Shown here: piece by piece, positions 35,552 through 45,781 of the stretch
How positions within the stretch are numbered: the first letter of the stretch is position 1
Layout of the letters: the number at the start of each line of letters is the position of its first letter
Assembly (NCBI RefSeq): GCF_900100155.1
Contig: NZ_FMTP01000001.1
Coordinates: forward strand, 620,001 to 684,000
From: Ancylobacter rudongensis
GTDB lineage: Bacteria > Pseudomonadota > Alphaproteobacteria > Rhizobiales > Xanthobacteraceae
Direction of reading: 5' to 3'
DNA: 64,000 bases
The notes under the pieces: generated by a model
Databases searched by the model: none
Told to the model about the DNA's origin: nothing
The model's input: only the letters and a program-made list of their open reading frames with translations
Program-made: the position numbers and the translations under genes

Positions 35552-37183
35552 ATGCCGGTGAATGCGAGAGGCAGTGAGCCGTCGATGGAGGAAATCCTGG
35601 CCTCCATCCGTCGCATCATTTCCGACGAGGTCGCCGCCGATCCGGCGGCGGCACGCAGCGACGCCGCGCGCCCGGCGCGCGACAACCGTGAAGCGTCAGG
35701 CCGCGAAGCCCCGGCCAGCCGGGCGGCCGCTCCGGCCCGTGAGCCGGCGGTCCGTCCCGCCGCGCCGCAGCGGCCCGCCGCGAGCACGGAATCCGCCGAG
35801 GCGCTGTCCTATGCGCCGTCACCCTACCGCGAGCGGGTTGAGAGCCCGGTGGACTACGCCCCGCGTGGCCGCGCCCCGGCGGCCGACCCGTTCACGCCGC
35901 GCCCGGTGACGGTCGCTGCCCCGGCACTTGCCGCTCCCGCGTTCGCCCCCTCGGCGATGGCAGCGCGTGCGCCGTCGTCCGGCGTCTATTCCGGTGGTTC
36001 CGCCGCCCGCGCTCTCGACGTGCCGCTGCCGGCCCGCCCGGCGAGCGAGAGCCGCGCGCCCGAACCGCGCCGCGTCGAGCCGCGCCTGTTTCCCGACTCC
36101 CGCCCTCTGCCCGATCTGCGCCCGCTGACCGAGTCGCGGCCGCGACCTGAGCCCCGGCTTGTCGAGCCGCGGAGCCCGGCGCCGGCCTTCACGCCCGAGG
36201 CGCGCGCGCCGGCAAGCGCCGTTCCGGCCCGGCCGGCGCTGGGTTCCTCACTGAACACCCCGCTCGGCGGGCCCGGCATGGCCGCGCTGCCGCCGGTGCG
36301 GCCGTCTTTCGCCCGGCCGTCGGTGGTCAAGCCGCTGGCGCCGCTCGACAGCGATCTCGACAAGCCGCTGGCGGCGGCGCTGCTCGATCTCGCTCTGGTG
36401 GAGCAGGCCGTGCAGGCCGAACTGGCCAATGTGGCGCTGACCGAGCCGGCCGCTTCCGGGGCTGCGTCGGTTGAGCCGCCGGCCGAGCCTCTGCGGGCCG
36501 CTGCCGCGCCGGCATCCGCCACGCCGGCCCTCACCCCCGATTCCGGACCGGCGACGGTGGAGCCGGTGTCGCCGGAACCCGCCCGGACCGCCGCTGACAC
36601 GGCGTCCGCGCCGGAAGCCGTGGCCCACCCGGTTGCCGAACCCATCGAGATGCCGGCGCCGGCCGCGCGTTCCTCCCTTGCCGATCCGGCCCGCGAGGGC
36701 GCCGCCCTTGCCGCACCGGTGAAGGACGAGGCCGCGCCGGCAATGCCGATCGCGCCCGCGCCGCGCCCTGAGGCGCGTACGGCGGAGCCGCGTCCCGTGG
36801 AGGTCCGCCCGGCCGAGCCGCGCGGACATGAGGCCAATCTCGCCGACTCCCGACTCGCCGATGCCCGCCTTGCCGACGCCCGCCTTGCGGAATCGCGCCT
36901 GTCGGAATCGCGGCTGGTCGCCAGCAACCGTCCGAGTGCCGCCCCGGAGACGGCCGAGCCGGTGCGCGAGCGGCTGGTGTCGGCGCCGGCCAGCAGCGCC
37001 GTGTCGGCCGCCTTCGGCTCGCTGCAGCGGACGATGAGCGCCGCGCCCCCTCGTTCGGTCGACGATCTCGTCATTGAGGCGCTGAAGCCCATGCTCAAGG
37101 CCTGGCTGGACGAGAATCTTCCGGCCATGGTCGAGCGGCTGGTGCGGGCGGAAATCGAGCGCGTCGCTCGTCACGGGCAGTAG
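35552..37183 (+). CDS. popZ: PopZ-like polar organising protein (DUF2497)
   Basis: A 543-residue protein with the two conserved ends of PopZ: an N-terminal helix MEEILASIRRIISDEV (residues 12-27) and a C-terminal block DDLVIEALKPMLKAWLDENL near 505-524 that drives self-assembly. Between them lies a Pro/Ala/Glu/Arg-rich disordered linker of over 450 residues, far longer than in the 177-residue Caulobacter protein. A pentapeptide run LADSR-LADAR-LADAR-LAESR-LSESR sits at 430-454. PopZ condenses at cell poles and anchors the chromosome origin. ATG 35552 is used; ATG 35585 is an alternative. Followed by valS. Confidence 0.85.
   Translation: MPVNARGSEPSMEEILASIRRIISDEVAADPAAARSDAARPARDNREASGREAPASRAAAPAREPAVRPAAPQRPAASTESAEALSYAPSPYRERVESPVDYAPRGRAPAADPFTPRPVTVAAPALAAPAFAPSAMAARAPSSGVYSGGSAARALDVPLPARPASESRAPEPRRVEPRLFPDSRPLPDLRPLTESRPRPEPRLVEPRSPAPAFTPEARAPASAVPARPALGSSLNTPLGGPGMAALPPVRPSFARPSVVKPLAPLDSDLDKPLAAALLDLALVEQAVQAELANVALTEPAASGAASVEPPAEPLRAAAAPASATPALTPDSGPATVEPVSPEPARTAADTASAPEAVAHPVAEPIEMPAPAARSSLADPAREGAALAAPVKDEAAPAMPIAPAPRPEARTAEPRPVEVRPAEPRGHEANLADSRLADARLADARLAESRLSESRLVASNRPSAAPETAEPVRERLVSAPASSAVSAAFGSLQRTMSAAPPRSVDDLVIEALKPMLKAWLDENLPAMVERLVRAEIERVARHGQ
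36839..36913 (+). repeat. Pentapeptide repeat inside popZ-like gene
   Basis: Five 15-bp units encoding LA(D/E)(S/A)R-type pentapeptides. The DNA units have diverged at third positions, so this is an old repeat kept at protein level, not a fresh expansion. Confidence 0.7.
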
Positions 37184-37328
37184 GCGACGCGGGCGCCCGG
37201 CCACCCCTGCGTGGTGCAAAGCCGGGGCCGATCCGGCGCTTTAGGTGGGGCTTCACCTCTGGCGAGTTGACTTGAGGCATCCGCTCCGCTTTCTCTCGCA
37301 CCCATTCCATTCAGGTGCCGGAGCCAAA

Positions 37329-40160
37329 ATGCTCGACAACAGGTTCGATCCCGCCGCCGTCGAAGACCGCATCTACCAGAGCTGGGTGGAGGCGGGTGCC
37401 TTCAAGGCCGGACGTCCGGAGCGGGCAGGGGCCGAGCCCTATTGCATCGTCATCCCGCCGCCCAACGTCACCGGCTCGCTCCATATGGGGCACGCGCTCA
37501 ACAACACGCTGCAGGACATTCTCTGCCGCTTCGAGCGCATGCGCGGCAAGGACGTGCTCTGGCAGGTCGGCACCGACCATGCCGGCATCGCCACCCAGAT
37601 GGTGGTGGAACGCCAGCTCGCCGAGCGCCAGCTGCCCGGCCGCCGCGACATGGGCCGAACCGCCTTCGTCGAGCGCATCTGGGCGTGGAAGGAAGAATCC
37701 GGCGGCACCATCATCAACCAGCTGAAGAAGCTGGGCGCTTCCTGCGACTGGTCGCGCGAGCGCTTCACCATGGATGAGGGCCTGTCCCGCGCCGTCCTCA
37801 AGGTGTTCGTCCGGCTCTACAAGGAAGGGCTGATCTACAAGGACAAGCGGCTGGTCAACTGGGACCCGAAGTTCCAGTCCGCCATTTCCGATCTGGAAGT
37901 GCTGCAGGTCGAGGTGAAGGGCCATCTCTGGCACCTGCGCTACCCCTTGGCCGACGGCGTGACCTATGAGCACCCGATCGCTTTTGATGAGAACGACCAG
38001 CCCTACGAGTTCGAGACCCGCGACTATATCGTCGTCGCCACCACCCGCCCCGAGACCATGCTCGGCGACACGGCGGTCGCCGTCCATCCGGAAGACCCGC
38101 GCTATCAGGGCCTCGTGGCCGCGGGGGCTAAGGTGCGGCTGCCGCTGGTCGGCCGGCTGATCCCGATCGTGCCGGACGAGTATTCCGACCCGACCAAGGG
38201 CACCGGCGCGGTGAAGATCACCCCGGCACACGACTTCAACGATTTCGAGGTCGGTCGCCGGCACGACCTGCCGATGATCAACGTGCTCGACGCCGAGGCG
38301 CGGATCACGTTGGCCGGCAATGAAGATTTCCTCGCGGGCGCCCAGCCCGGCGCCGAACTCGACGCCGCGCTGGCGCTCGACGGCCTCTCGCGCGAGGCGG
38401 CGCGCAAGGCCATCGTCGCGCTGCTGGAGGAGCGCGGCGTGCTCGACCGGATCGAGCCGCACACCCACATGGTGCCGCACGGCGACCGCTCCAATGTCGT
38501 CATCGAGCCCTGGCTGACCGACCAGTGGTATGTCGACGCCCACACCCTCGCCCAGCCGGCGCTCGCCGCCGTGCGCGAGGGGCGGACCAACTTCGTGCCG
38601 AAGAACTGGGAGAAGACCTATTTCGAGTGGCTGGAGAACATCCAGCCTTGGTGCGTCTCGCGCCAGCTCTGGTGGGGCCACCAGATCCCGGCCTGGTACG
38701 GGCCGGACGGCACGGTGTTCGTCGAGGAGACGGAAGAGGCAGCGGTCGCCGCCGCGCTCGCCCACTGCGTGCAGAACGGCATCATCACCGACGCCGAGGC
38801 GCAGGAGCTTGCCGCCGACCCGGAAAAGCGGGCGGCGCTGATCACCCGCGACGAGGACGTGCTCGACACCTGGTTCTCCTCCGCCCTGTGGCCGTTCTCG
38901 ACGCTCGGCTGGCCGGACGAGAGCGCGGAAGTCGCGCGCTTCTATCCCACCACCGTGCTGATCACCGGCTTCGACATCATCTTCTTCTGGGTCGCCCGGA
39001 TGATGATGATGGGCCTGCACTTCATGCCCGACGTGCCGTTCAAGGATGTCTACATCCACGCCCTCGTCCGCGACGAGAAGGGCGCCAAGATGTCGAAGTC
39101 CAAGGGCAACGTCATCGACCCGCTCGACCTGGTGTCGAAATACGGCGCCGACGCGCTGCGCTTCACCCTGGCGGCGATGGCGGCGCAGGGCCGCGACATC
39201 AAGCTCGCCCCGGCCCGCGTCGAGGGCTACCGCAACTTCTCCACCAAGCTGTGGAACGCCGCCCGCTTCGCCGAGATGAATGGCTGCGGCCGCGATCCCG
39301 CCTTCGTGCCGCGCAACGCCGAATCCCGGCTCAACCGCTGGATCCTCTCGGAGACGCAGAAGGCCGGCACCGAGATCACCCAGGCGCTGGAAGCCTACAG
39401 GTTCAACGAGGCGGCCGGCGCGGCCTATCGCTTCGTGTGGAACATCTTCTGCGACTGGTATCTCGAACTTGCCAAGCCGGTTTTCAACGGCAATGGCGGC
39501 TGGAAGGACGAGACGCGGGCGACCACCGCCTTCGTGCTCGACGAAATCCTCAAGATGCTGCACCCTTTCATGCCCTTCCTCACGGAAGAGCTGTGGGCGC
39601 GCACCGCCGAGACCGGCGCGCCGCGCGCCAGCCTGCTGGCGCTGGCGGAGTGGCCGGCACTGGAAGGGCTGGAGGCGCCGGACGCGGAAGCCGAGATCGG
39701 CTGGCTGCTCGACCTCATCACCGAAATCCGCTCGGTCCGTGCCGAGATGAACGTGCCGGCCGGCGCGCAGCTCCCGCTCGTGCTGGTGGGCGTACCGGAA
39801 GAGGTGCGCGAGCGGGTGGTGGTGTGGCTCGACACGCTGACGCGCCTGGCCCGCCTCTCCTCGATCGCCTTCGAGGCGGAAGCCCCGGCAGGTTCGGTGC
39901 AGATCGTGGTGCGCGGCGAGACGGCGGCGCTGCCGCTGGCGGGCGTCATCGACATGGAGGCGGAAGGCGCGCGCCTCGCCAAGGAACTGGCCAAGGCGCG
40001 GGACGACATCGCCAAGGTCGATGCCAAGCTCGGCAATGCCGATTTCATCAAACGTGCACCTGAGGAAGTTATCGAGGAGCAGCGCGAGCGCCGCGAATCG
40101 GCGTCCGAGCGTGCCGCCAAGATCGGCGAGGCGCTGGCCCGGCTCGGCCGGGCGGGCTGA
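37329..40160 (+). CDS. valS: Valine--tRNA ligase
   Basis: Charges tRNA-Val. The 943-residue class I enzyme has the HIGH motif as HMGH (residues 52-55 in [12 protein letters not shown]), the editing (CP1) domain in the middle, KMSKS at 587-591, an anticodon-binding domain, and a C-terminal coiled-coil arm rich in Lys, Arg and Glu. ATG 37329 opens the conserved [15 protein letters not shown]; upstream in-frame residues are not conserved-looking. It follows the popZ-like gene, as in many Rhizobiales. Confidence 0.97.
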   Translation: MLDNRFDPAAVEDRIYQSWVEAGAFKAGRPERAGAEPYCIVIPPPNVTGSLHMGHALNNTLQDILCRFERMRGKDVLWQVGTDHAGIATQMVVERQLAERQLPGRRDMGRTAFVERIWAWKEESGGTIINQLKKLGASCDWSRERFTMDEGLSRAVLKVFVRLYKEGLIYKDKRLVNWDPKFQSAISDLEVLQVEVKGHLWHLRYPLADGVTYEHPIAFDENDQPYEFETRDYIVVATTRPETMLGDTAVAVHPEDPRYQGLVAAGAKVRLPLVGRLIPIVPDEYSDPTKGTGAVKITPAHDFNDFEVGRRHDLPMINVLDAEARITLAGNEDFLAGAQPGAELDAALALDGLSREAARKAIVALLEERGVLDRIEPHTHMVPHGDRSNVVIEPWLTDQWYVDAHTLAQPALAAVREGRTNFVPKNWEKTYFEWLENIQPWCVSRQLWWGHQIPAWYGPDGTVFVEETEEAAVAAALAHCVQNGIITDAEAQELAADPEKRAALITRDEDVLDTWFSSALWPFSTLGWPDESAEVARFYPTTVLITGFDIIFFWVARMMMMGLHFMPDVPFKDVYIHALVRDEKGAKMSKSKGNVIDPLDLVSKYGADALRFTLAAMAAQGRDIKLAPARVEGYRNFSTKLWNAARFAEMNGCGRDPAFVPRNAESRLNRWILSETQKAGTEITQALEAYRFNEAAGAAYRFVWNIFCDWYLELAKPVFNGNGGWKDETRATTAFVLDEILKMLHPFMPFLTEELWARTAETGAPRASLLALAEWPALEGLEAPDAEAEIGWLLDLITEIRSVRAEMNVPAGAQLPLVLVGVPEEVRERVVVWLDTLTRLARLSSIAFEAEAPAGSVQIVVRGETAALPLAGVIDMEAEGARLAKELAKARDDIAKVDAKLGNADFIKRAPEEVIEEQRERRESASERAAKIGEALARLGRAG

Positions 40161-40260
40161 CGCAGGCCGGGCTGGCTAGGCAGCTGGCGCGCCACCCCGC
40201 GTGGTATAGGGGTGGCGCCCGCGCCGTGACGTGCGCTATCCCCAGCTCGCCGAGGACGTC

Positions 40261-40974
40261 ATGCAGTTCCTTCAGACCTTTCACGCCAGCGACTTCTTCG
40301 ACACGCTGGCGAGCCTCCTCGCGGCTTTCGCCTTTGCAACCCTGATCGGGGCGGAGCGGCAGTGGCGTCAGCGTACGGCAGGTCTTCGGACAAATGTTCT
40401 GGTGGCGGTTGGCGCTTGCCAGTTCGTCGATATGGCGATGCACCTCGCGGGCCCCGACGGTGCGGTTCGGGTGATCGCCTATGTGGTGTCGGGGATCGGC
40501 TTCCTCGGCGCCGGCGTCATCATGAAGGAGGGCGCCAACATCCGTGGCCTGAACACGGCGGCGACGCTGTGGTGCGCGGCGGCGGTCGGTGCGTGCGCGG
40601 GGGCCGACCTCATCGCGCAGGCCGGTCTGCTGACGGTCTTCGTCCTTGTCGGGAACATCTCGCTACGCCCGCTGGCGCTGTGGCTGGAACGGCTGCCGAC
40701 GGACGTGCGCACTGGCGAGGCGATCTTCGAAGTCGTCATCGTGGTGGATACGGCGCGGGCGGCCGATATGAGGATGCGTCTGGTGGCGGAACTGCAGGCC
40801 GCCAAATATCCGGTCGCCGACGTGACGGCCAACCGCCGCGGCGACGAGTTGGAGGAACTGACGGCCCGGCTGGTCGCCACCTCGGCGCGAAGCGAGGAGC
40901 TGGATGCCGTAGTCCAGACCCTGCGTGACACGCGCGGCGTCACCAGCGCCGGCTGGCTGAGCCGCAATCTGTAG
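40261..40974 (+). CDS. MgtC/SapB family membrane protein
   Basis: A 237-residue inner-membrane protein. The N-terminal half has four or five membrane helices with the MgtC signatures LIGAERQWRQRTAGLRTNVL and ISGIGFLGAGVIMKEG-like VSGIGFLGAGVIMKEG. The C-terminal half is a soluble ACT-like domain (about 150-237). Relatives affect magnesium balance and survival in macrophages or at low Mg. ATG 40261 has GAGG upstream; GTG 40231 is in frame but lacks one. It converges with a small coiled-coil gene. Confidence 0.9.
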   Translation: MQFLQTFHASDFFDTLASLLAAFAFATLIGAERQWRQRTAGLRTNVLVAVGACQFVDMAMHLAGPDGAVRVIAYVVSGIGFLGAGVIMKEGANIRGLNTAATLWCAAAVGACAGADLIAQAGLLTVFVLVGNISLRPLALWLERLPTDVRTGEAIFEVVIVVDTARAADMRMRLVAELQAAKYPVADVTANRRGDELEELTARLVATSARSEELDAVVQTLRDTRGVTSAGWLSRNL

Positions 40975-41020
40975 CCGTCAAGATTCAGCGTTGCTGGAGC
41001 CGCACAGGGCTAGTGCGCGT

Positions 41021-41212
41021 TTAGTTTTCGCCGCTTGTCGCGGACGCCTGACGCGCCGCCTCCAGCAGCTTGTCCATCCGGTCGAGTTCCGCCCGCAGGC
41101 GCTCGATGACGTCGGCGGCTTCCGACAGCTCGTCCTCGACCTTGTCGCGGCGAAACTGGTCCAGATCCGCCGCCATCGCCCGCAGGCGCTCCACGATATT
41201 GCCGCTCGCCAC
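41021..41212 (-). CDS. Small coiled-coil protein of unknown function
   Basis: A 63-residue protein that is nearly all charged amphipathic helix, with heptad-like spacing in VERLRAMAADLDQF and DVIERLRAELDRMDKLLEAA. GTG 41212 is preceded by GGGAGAG at good spacing, which supports a real gene. It is divergent from ilvD across a 246-bp gap. No function can be given. Confidence 0.6.
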   Translation of the reverse strand: MASGNIVERLRAMAADLDQFRRDKVEDELSEAADVIERLRAELDRMDKLLEAARQASATSGEN

Positions 41213-41458
41213 GTTGCTCTCCCTGGTTTCTCGACCTCCCCACGGACACGTTAGGGGGCTGTTTTTCCCATCATTTCGCTATCGCGTTTTTGTGACTGGC
41301 TGGCAACAGTGTCACGCATTCGCAACCATAACCCAAGACCACGGCGCGCACGCCGCGAAGCCGCCACAAACCGGCACGAAATCCGACGGATAGACGGGGG
41401 ATAAAGGTGTCGGATGCGGCGCCGACAAGAAGCCCCCGCACCGGGATGCGTGAAGAAA

Positions 41459-43186
41459 ATGGACGTCAGGACAATCATCGACAAGCGGAACCTGCCGAGC
41501 CGCCATGTGACGGAAGGCCCGTCGCGCGCGCCGCACCGTTCCTATCTCTACGCGATGGGTCTGACCCGCGAGCAGATCCACCAGCCGCTGGTCGGCGTCG
41601 CCTCGTGCTGGAACGAGGCCGCGCCCTGCAACATCTCGCTGATGCGCCAGGCGCAGGCGGTGAAGAAGGGCGTCGCCAGCGCCAATGGCACGCCGCGCGA
41701 ATTCTGCACCATCACCGTCACCGACGGCATCGCCATGGGCCATGACGGCATGAAGGCCTCGCTCGCCTCGCGCGAGGTCATCGCCGATTCGGTCGAGCTC
41801 ACCATTCGCGGCCATGCCTATGACGCGCTGGTCGGCCTGGCGGGCTGCGACAAGTCGCTGCCGGGCATGATGATGGCGATGCTGCGCCTCAACGTGCCGT
41901 CGATCTTCATCTATGGCGGCTCGATCCTGCCGGGCTCCTTCCGTGGCCAGCCGGTGACGGTGCAGGACATGTTCGAGGCGGTCGGCAAACACTCGGTCGG
42001 CCTCATGTCCGACGAGGATCTCGACGAGCTGGAGCAGGTCGCCTGCCCCTCCGCCGGCGCCTGCGGCGCGCAGTTCACCGCCAACACCATGGCCACCGTT
42101 TCCGAGGCGATCGGCCTCGCTCTGCCTTATTCGGCCGGCGCGCCGGCGCCTTACGAGATCCGCGACCGCTTCTGCATGGCGGCCGGCGAGCAGATCATGG
42201 ACCTCGTCGCCCGCAATATCCGCCCGCGCGACATCGTCACGCTGAAGGCGCTGGAGAACGCGGCCACCGTGGTCGCCGCCTCGGGCGGCTCGACCAATGC
42301 GGCGCTGCATTTGCCGGCGATGGCGCATGAGGCCGGCATCAAGTTCGACCTGTTCGACGTCGCCGAGATCTTCAAGCGCACGCCCTATATCGCCGATCTC
42401 AAGCCCGGCGGGCGCTATGTCGCCAAGGACATGTTCGAGGCCGGCGGCATTCCGCTGCTGATGAAGACGCTGCTGGATCACGGCTTCCTGCATGGCGACT
42501 GCCTCACCGTGACCGGCCGCACCATCGCCGAGAACCTCGCCTCGGTGAAATGGAACCCGCACCAGGACGTGGTGCGCCCGGCCAATGACCCGATCTCCGT
42601 CACCGGCGGCGTGGTCGGCCTGCAGGGCAATCTCGCCCCCGAAGGCGCGATCGTGAAGGTGGCGGGCCTGAAGAACCAGAAATTCACCGGCCCGGCCCGC
42701 TGCTTCGATGGCGAGGAAGCCTGCTTCGAGGCCGTGACCCACCGCGCCTATGAAGAAGGCGACGTGCTGGTCATCCGCTATGAGGGCCCCAAGGGCGGCC
42801 CCGGCATGCGGGAAATGCTGTCCACCACCGCTGCCCTGTACGGGCAGGGGGCGGGCGACAAGGTGGCGCTGATCACCGATGGGCGCTTTTCGGGCGCCAC
42901 GCGCGGCTTCTGCATCGGCCATGTCGGGCCGGAGGCGGCGGTCGGCGGCCCGATCGGGCTCATCCGCGACGGCGACATCATCACCATCGACGCGATCGAG
43001 GGCACGCTTGACGTGGCGCTTTCGGACGAGGAGCTCGCCGCCCGCCGGGCGGAGTGGAAACCGCGTCCTTCGCCCGTCGGCTCGGGGGCCATCTGGAAGT
43101 TCGCGCAGGCCGTGGGACCCGCCCGTGATGGCGCGGTCACCCACCCCGGCGGCGCGGCCGAGACGGCGTGCTATGCGGATGTATGA
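41459..43186 (+). CDS. ilvD: Dihydroxy-acid dehydratase
   Basis: Dehydrates 2,3-dihydroxy acids to 2-keto acids in valine, leucine and isoleucine synthesis. The 575-residue protein carries the three cluster-ligand cysteines Cys57 (EAAPCNISL), Cys130 (AGCDKSLPG) and Cys202 (SAGACGAQF), spaced as in [2Fe-2S] dehydratases of the IlvD/Edd family. ATG 41459 opens the conserved MDVRTIIDKRNLPSRH and has GAAGAAA before it. Its last 14 bases overlap the start of exoR. Confidence 0.95.
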   Translation: MDVRTIIDKRNLPSRHVTEGPSRAPHRSYLYAMGLTREQIHQPLVGVASCWNEAAPCNISLMRQAQAVKKGVASANGTPREFCTITVTDGIAMGHDGMKASLASREVIADSVELTIRGHAYDALVGLAGCDKSLPGMMMAMLRLNVPSIFIYGGSILPGSFRGQPVTVQDMFEAVGKHSVGLMSDEDLDELEQVACPSAGACGAQFTANTMATVSEAIGLALPYSAGAPAPYEIRDRFCMAAGEQIMDLVARNIRPRDIVTLKALENAATVVAASGGSTNAALHLPAMAHEAGIKFDLFDVAEIFKRTPYIADLKPGGRYVAKDMFEAGGIPLLMKTLLDHGFLHGDCLTVTGRTIAENLASVKWNPHQDVVRPANDPISVTGGVVGLQGNLAPEGAIVKVAGLKNQKFTGPARCFDGEEACFEAVTHRAYEEGDVLVIRYEGPKGGPGMREMLSTTAALYGQGAGDKVALITDGRFSGATRGFCIGHVGPEAAVGGPIGLIRDGDIITIDAIEGTLDVALSDEELAARRAEWKPRPSPVGSGAIWKFAQAVGPARDGAVTHPGGAAETACYADV

Positions 43187-44015
43187 TCTCTCGGGCTTCA
43201 AGCCCCTTATCCTCCTTTGCGCGCTGGTGCTGGCGCCGTCGGTGGCCTCCGCCTTCGACGGCACGCCCGGCGCCGACGCGCCGCCCGGTGCGGCCGTGCC
43301 GGCGGGCAAGCCCCGCACCATCGAAGAATCGGTGCGCTTCGGCGCGCAGGCGCTGCGTTCGGGCCAGACCGAGCAGGGCATCGATTCGCTGCGCTACGCG
43401 GCCGAAAAGGGCCATGCCGGCGCGCAGTGGAAGCTGGGCCGCATGTATGCGGAAGGCGAGGGCGTCGAGCGCAACGACATCAAGGCGTTCGAATATTTCA
43501 GCCAGATCGCCAACATGCACGCCGACGACAACCCGGCGACGCCGGAGGCGCGCTTCGCGGCGGATGCCTTCGTGGCGCTCGGCGCCTATTATCTGGTCGG
43601 CATTCCCAATACCAAGGTGCGCCGCGACGCCACCCGCGCGCGCGACATGTTCGCCTATGCCGCCTCCTATTTCGGCGATCCGGGCGCGCAGTATCACCTG
43701 GCCCGGCTCTATATCGACGGCGATGGCGTCGATCGTGACCCGCGCTTTGCCGCGCGCTGGCTGGGGCTGGCGGCGCAGAAGGGCCAGTATCAGGCGCAGG
43801 CGGCGCTGGGCGGGCTGCTGTTCAAGGGCGATGACGGCATTCCCCGCCAGGCCGCGCGCGGCCTGATGTGGCTCACCCTCGCCCGCGACGCCGCCGCCGG
43901 CCCGCAGGACAAGTGGGTGGTGGACCTCTATGAGGACGCCTTCTCGAACGCCAGCCCGGATGAGCGGGCCATGGCGCTGGTCTATCTCGAACAGCACATG
44001 CAGGCGGTGCGCTGA
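43173..44015 (+). CDS. exoR: ExoR-type periplasmic Sel1-repeat regulator
   Basis: A 280-residue exported protein with a signal peptide (residues 1-26, ending SVASAF) and Sel1/TPR-like repeats: LRYAAEKGHAGAQWKLGRMY, a second at ARDMFAYAASYFGDPGAQY, and a third at LGLAAQKGQYQAQAALG. The layout and the segment AYYLVGIPNTKVRRD closely match ExoR of Sinorhizobium and Agrobacterium, which restrains the ExoS/ChvI two-component system that governs exopolysaccharide and motility. ATG 43173 overlaps ilvD by 14 bases; ATG 43179 is an alternative. ExoS and ChvI are not in the window. Confidence 0.82.
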   Translation: MRMYDLSGFKPLILLCALVLAPSVASAFDGTPGADAPPGAAVPAGKPRTIEESVRFGAQALRSGQTEQGIDSLRYAAEKGHAGAQWKLGRMYAEGEGVERNDIKAFEYFSQIANMHADDNPATPEARFAADAFVALGAYYLVGIPNTKVRRDATRARDMFAYAASYFGDPGAQYHLARLYIDGDGVDRDPRFAARWLGLAAQKGQYQAQAALGGLLFKGDDGIPRQAARGLMWLTLARDAAAGPQDKWVVDLYEDAFSNASPDERAMALVYLEQHMQAVR

Positions 44016-44048
44016 AGCGCGCACCTGCGGCGCGGCGTGTCGGCCAAC

Positions 44049-44126
44049 GTATCCCGGACGGCCGCAGGCCGAACCGGGATCGGCGCTGTGTCGGAGAGCG
44101 ATCCCGGCTCTCCCGACGCTCGGTCA
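44049..44126. repeat. Dispersed palindromic repeat, family 1, copy F
   Basis: ATCCCGGACGGCCGCAGGCC on the left, AACCGGGATCGG, then GAGAGCGATCCCGGCTCTCC. The right arm is shorter than in other copies. It lies between exoR and the converging xthA gene. Confidence 0.8.
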
Positions 44127-44155
44127 GATTGACGGGCTCCTGAACCTGCCCGCGC

Positions 44156-44938
44156 CTAAAGCGCCAATTCCGCCCACACCGGCACATGGTCGGAAGGTTT
44201 TTCCCAGCCGCGCACATGCTTGTCGACGCCCACCGCCGTCAGCCGGTCGGTGGCCTGCGGCGAGAGCAGCAGATGGTCAATGCGGATGCCGTTGTTCCGC
44301 TGCCAGGCGCCGGCCTGATAGTCCCAGAAACTGTAGATGCCGGCCTCCTGGGTGGTGGCGCGCAGCGCATCGGTCATGCCGAGATTGAGGATTTCGCGGA
44401 ACGCCGCCCGCGTCTGCGGCAGGAACAGCGCGTCTTCGGTCCAGGCCTCGGGGTGGGCGGCATCTTCCGGCTCGGGAATGACATTGTAGTCGCCGCAGAC
44501 GATGAACGGCTCCTCGAAGGCGAGGCGCCCGGCGATATGGGCTTTCAGCCGCTGCATCCAGCCGAGCTTGTAGGGGTATTTATCCGTGCCCACTGGGTTG
44601 CCGTTGGGCAGGTAGATGCCACACACGCGCAGCGAGCCTTCCGGGGTGGAGACCACCACCTCGATGAAGCGCGACTGCACATCGGCCTCATCGCCGGGCA
44701 GGCCGGATGTCACCTCGTCGAAGGGCAGGCGGGAGAGCACGGCGACGCCGTTGAAGCCCTTCTGGCCATGCACGGCGACATTGTAGCCCAGCGCCTCGAA
44801 CGCCTCGCGCGGAAAGGCCTCGTCGGCGCATTTCAGTTCCTGCAGGCACACCACGTCCGGTTTGGTTTCGGTGAGCCAGGCCACCGCATGTTCCTGGCGT
44901 TGCCGGATCGAATTGACGTTCCAGGTGGCGATGCGCAT
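44156..44938 (-). CDS. xthA: Exodeoxyribonuclease III
   Basis: A 260-residue AP endonuclease/3' exonuclease for base-excision repair. Landmarks are MRIATWNVNSIRQR at the N-terminus, CLQELKCADEAFP with the catalytic Glu, VCGDYNVIPEPEDAAHP with the Asp/Asn pair, IRIDHLLLS, and the terminal SDHVPVWAEL with the catalytic Asp-His. All active-site residues are present. It converges with exoR and follows the Fe-S carrier/nucleosidase pair on the same strand. Confidence 0.95.
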   Translation of the reverse strand: MRIATWNVNSIRQRQEHAVAWLTETKPDVVCLQELKCADEAFPREAFEALGYNVAVHGQKGFNGVAVLSRLPFDEVTSGLPGDEADVQSRFIEVVVSTPEGSLRVCGIYLPNGNPVGTDKYPYKLGWMQRLKAHIAGRLAFEEPFIVCGDYNVIPEPEDAAHPEAWTEDALFLPQTRAAFREILNLGMTDALRATTQEAGIYSFWDYQAGAWQRNNGIRIDHLLLSPQATDRLTAVGVDKHVRGWEKPSDHVPVWAELAL

Positions 44939-45028
44939 CGGGCTCTCACGGGCAGGCGGGATAAACGGGGCGGCGGGCGAGGGGCGCGACGTCGAGACGG
45001 CACTCGGGTCGCGACTCGCGGGGCCAGT

Positions 45029-45781
45029 CTACAGCACTGGCAGCAGCCGGCGCACGATGAGGGCGGAAGACAGCGCCACCTCGTCGACGAAGAGGCGGAA
45101 GTCGAAGTGTGAGTCGCGTCCGGCGAGGTCGGACAGGGTGCGGACCACCAGCCAGGGCACGTCGAAGGCGGCGGCGGCCTGGGCCATCGCCGCGCCTTCC
45201 ATCTCCACCGCCGCGCCGCCGAGTTCCCGGAACAGCCGCTCGCGCAGCGTCTCGGAATTGATGAACTGGTCGCCGGTGAGGATGCGGCCATAATGCAGCT
45301 TCGGCGCCCTCTCGCCACCGGCCGCCGACAGCGGCGCCAGCGAAAGCGCGCTCAGGGCCGCCTGCACGCGCGCCAGTAGGGGGCCGTCCGCGCTATGGCC
45401 GAGCTCTTCCTTCGGGCTGAAGAAGGGCAGGTGCCCCGCCTGGTAGACGATGAACGCCTCGTCCGCGTCGTAATAGCCGGCATCGTGCTGCACGACATGA
45501 TCGGCGATCACCACATCGCCGACGGACAGCGCCGGGTCGAGGCCGCCGGCTATGCCGGAGAACAGCAGCAGGCGGCAGTCGAAACGCTCCAGCAGCAGCG
45601 TCGCGGCGATGCCGGCATTCACCTTGCCCATGCCGGCGCGGCCCAGCACGACCTGATGACCATCAAGCCGGCCGGAATGGAAGACCATGCCGGCGCGCTC
45701 GGTGATCTCGGTGCCGGTGAGATTGTCGGCGAGAAAGGCGAATTCCTGCGGAATGGCGCAGAGCACGCCGACCGGGCGCAT
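45029..45781 (-). CDS. mtnN: 5'-methylthioadenosine/S-adenosylhomocysteine nucleosidase
   Basis: A 250-residue nucleoside phosphorylase-fold enzyme that cleaves adenine from MTA and SAH. The glycine-rich FSGIAGGLDPALSVGDVVIA, the ribose-binding glutamate in AVEMEGAAMAQ and the catalytic aspartate in TLSDLAGRDSHFDF are present. ATG 45781 overlaps the stop of the Fe-S carrier gene (TGATG), so the two are translated together. The longer open frame upstream is a shadow. Confidence 0.88.
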   Translation of the reverse strand: MRPVGVLCAIPQEFAFLADNLTGTEITERAGMVFHSGRLDGHQVVLGRAGMGKVNAGIAATLLLERFDCRLLLFSGIAGGLDPALSVGDVVIADHVVQHDAGYYDADEAFIVYQAGHLPFFSPKEELGHSADGPLLARVQAALSALSLAPLSAAGGERAPKLHYGRILTGDQFINSETLRERLFRELGGAAVEMEGAAMAQAAAAFDVPWLVVRTLSDLAGRDSHFDFRLFVDEVALSSALIVRRLLPVL

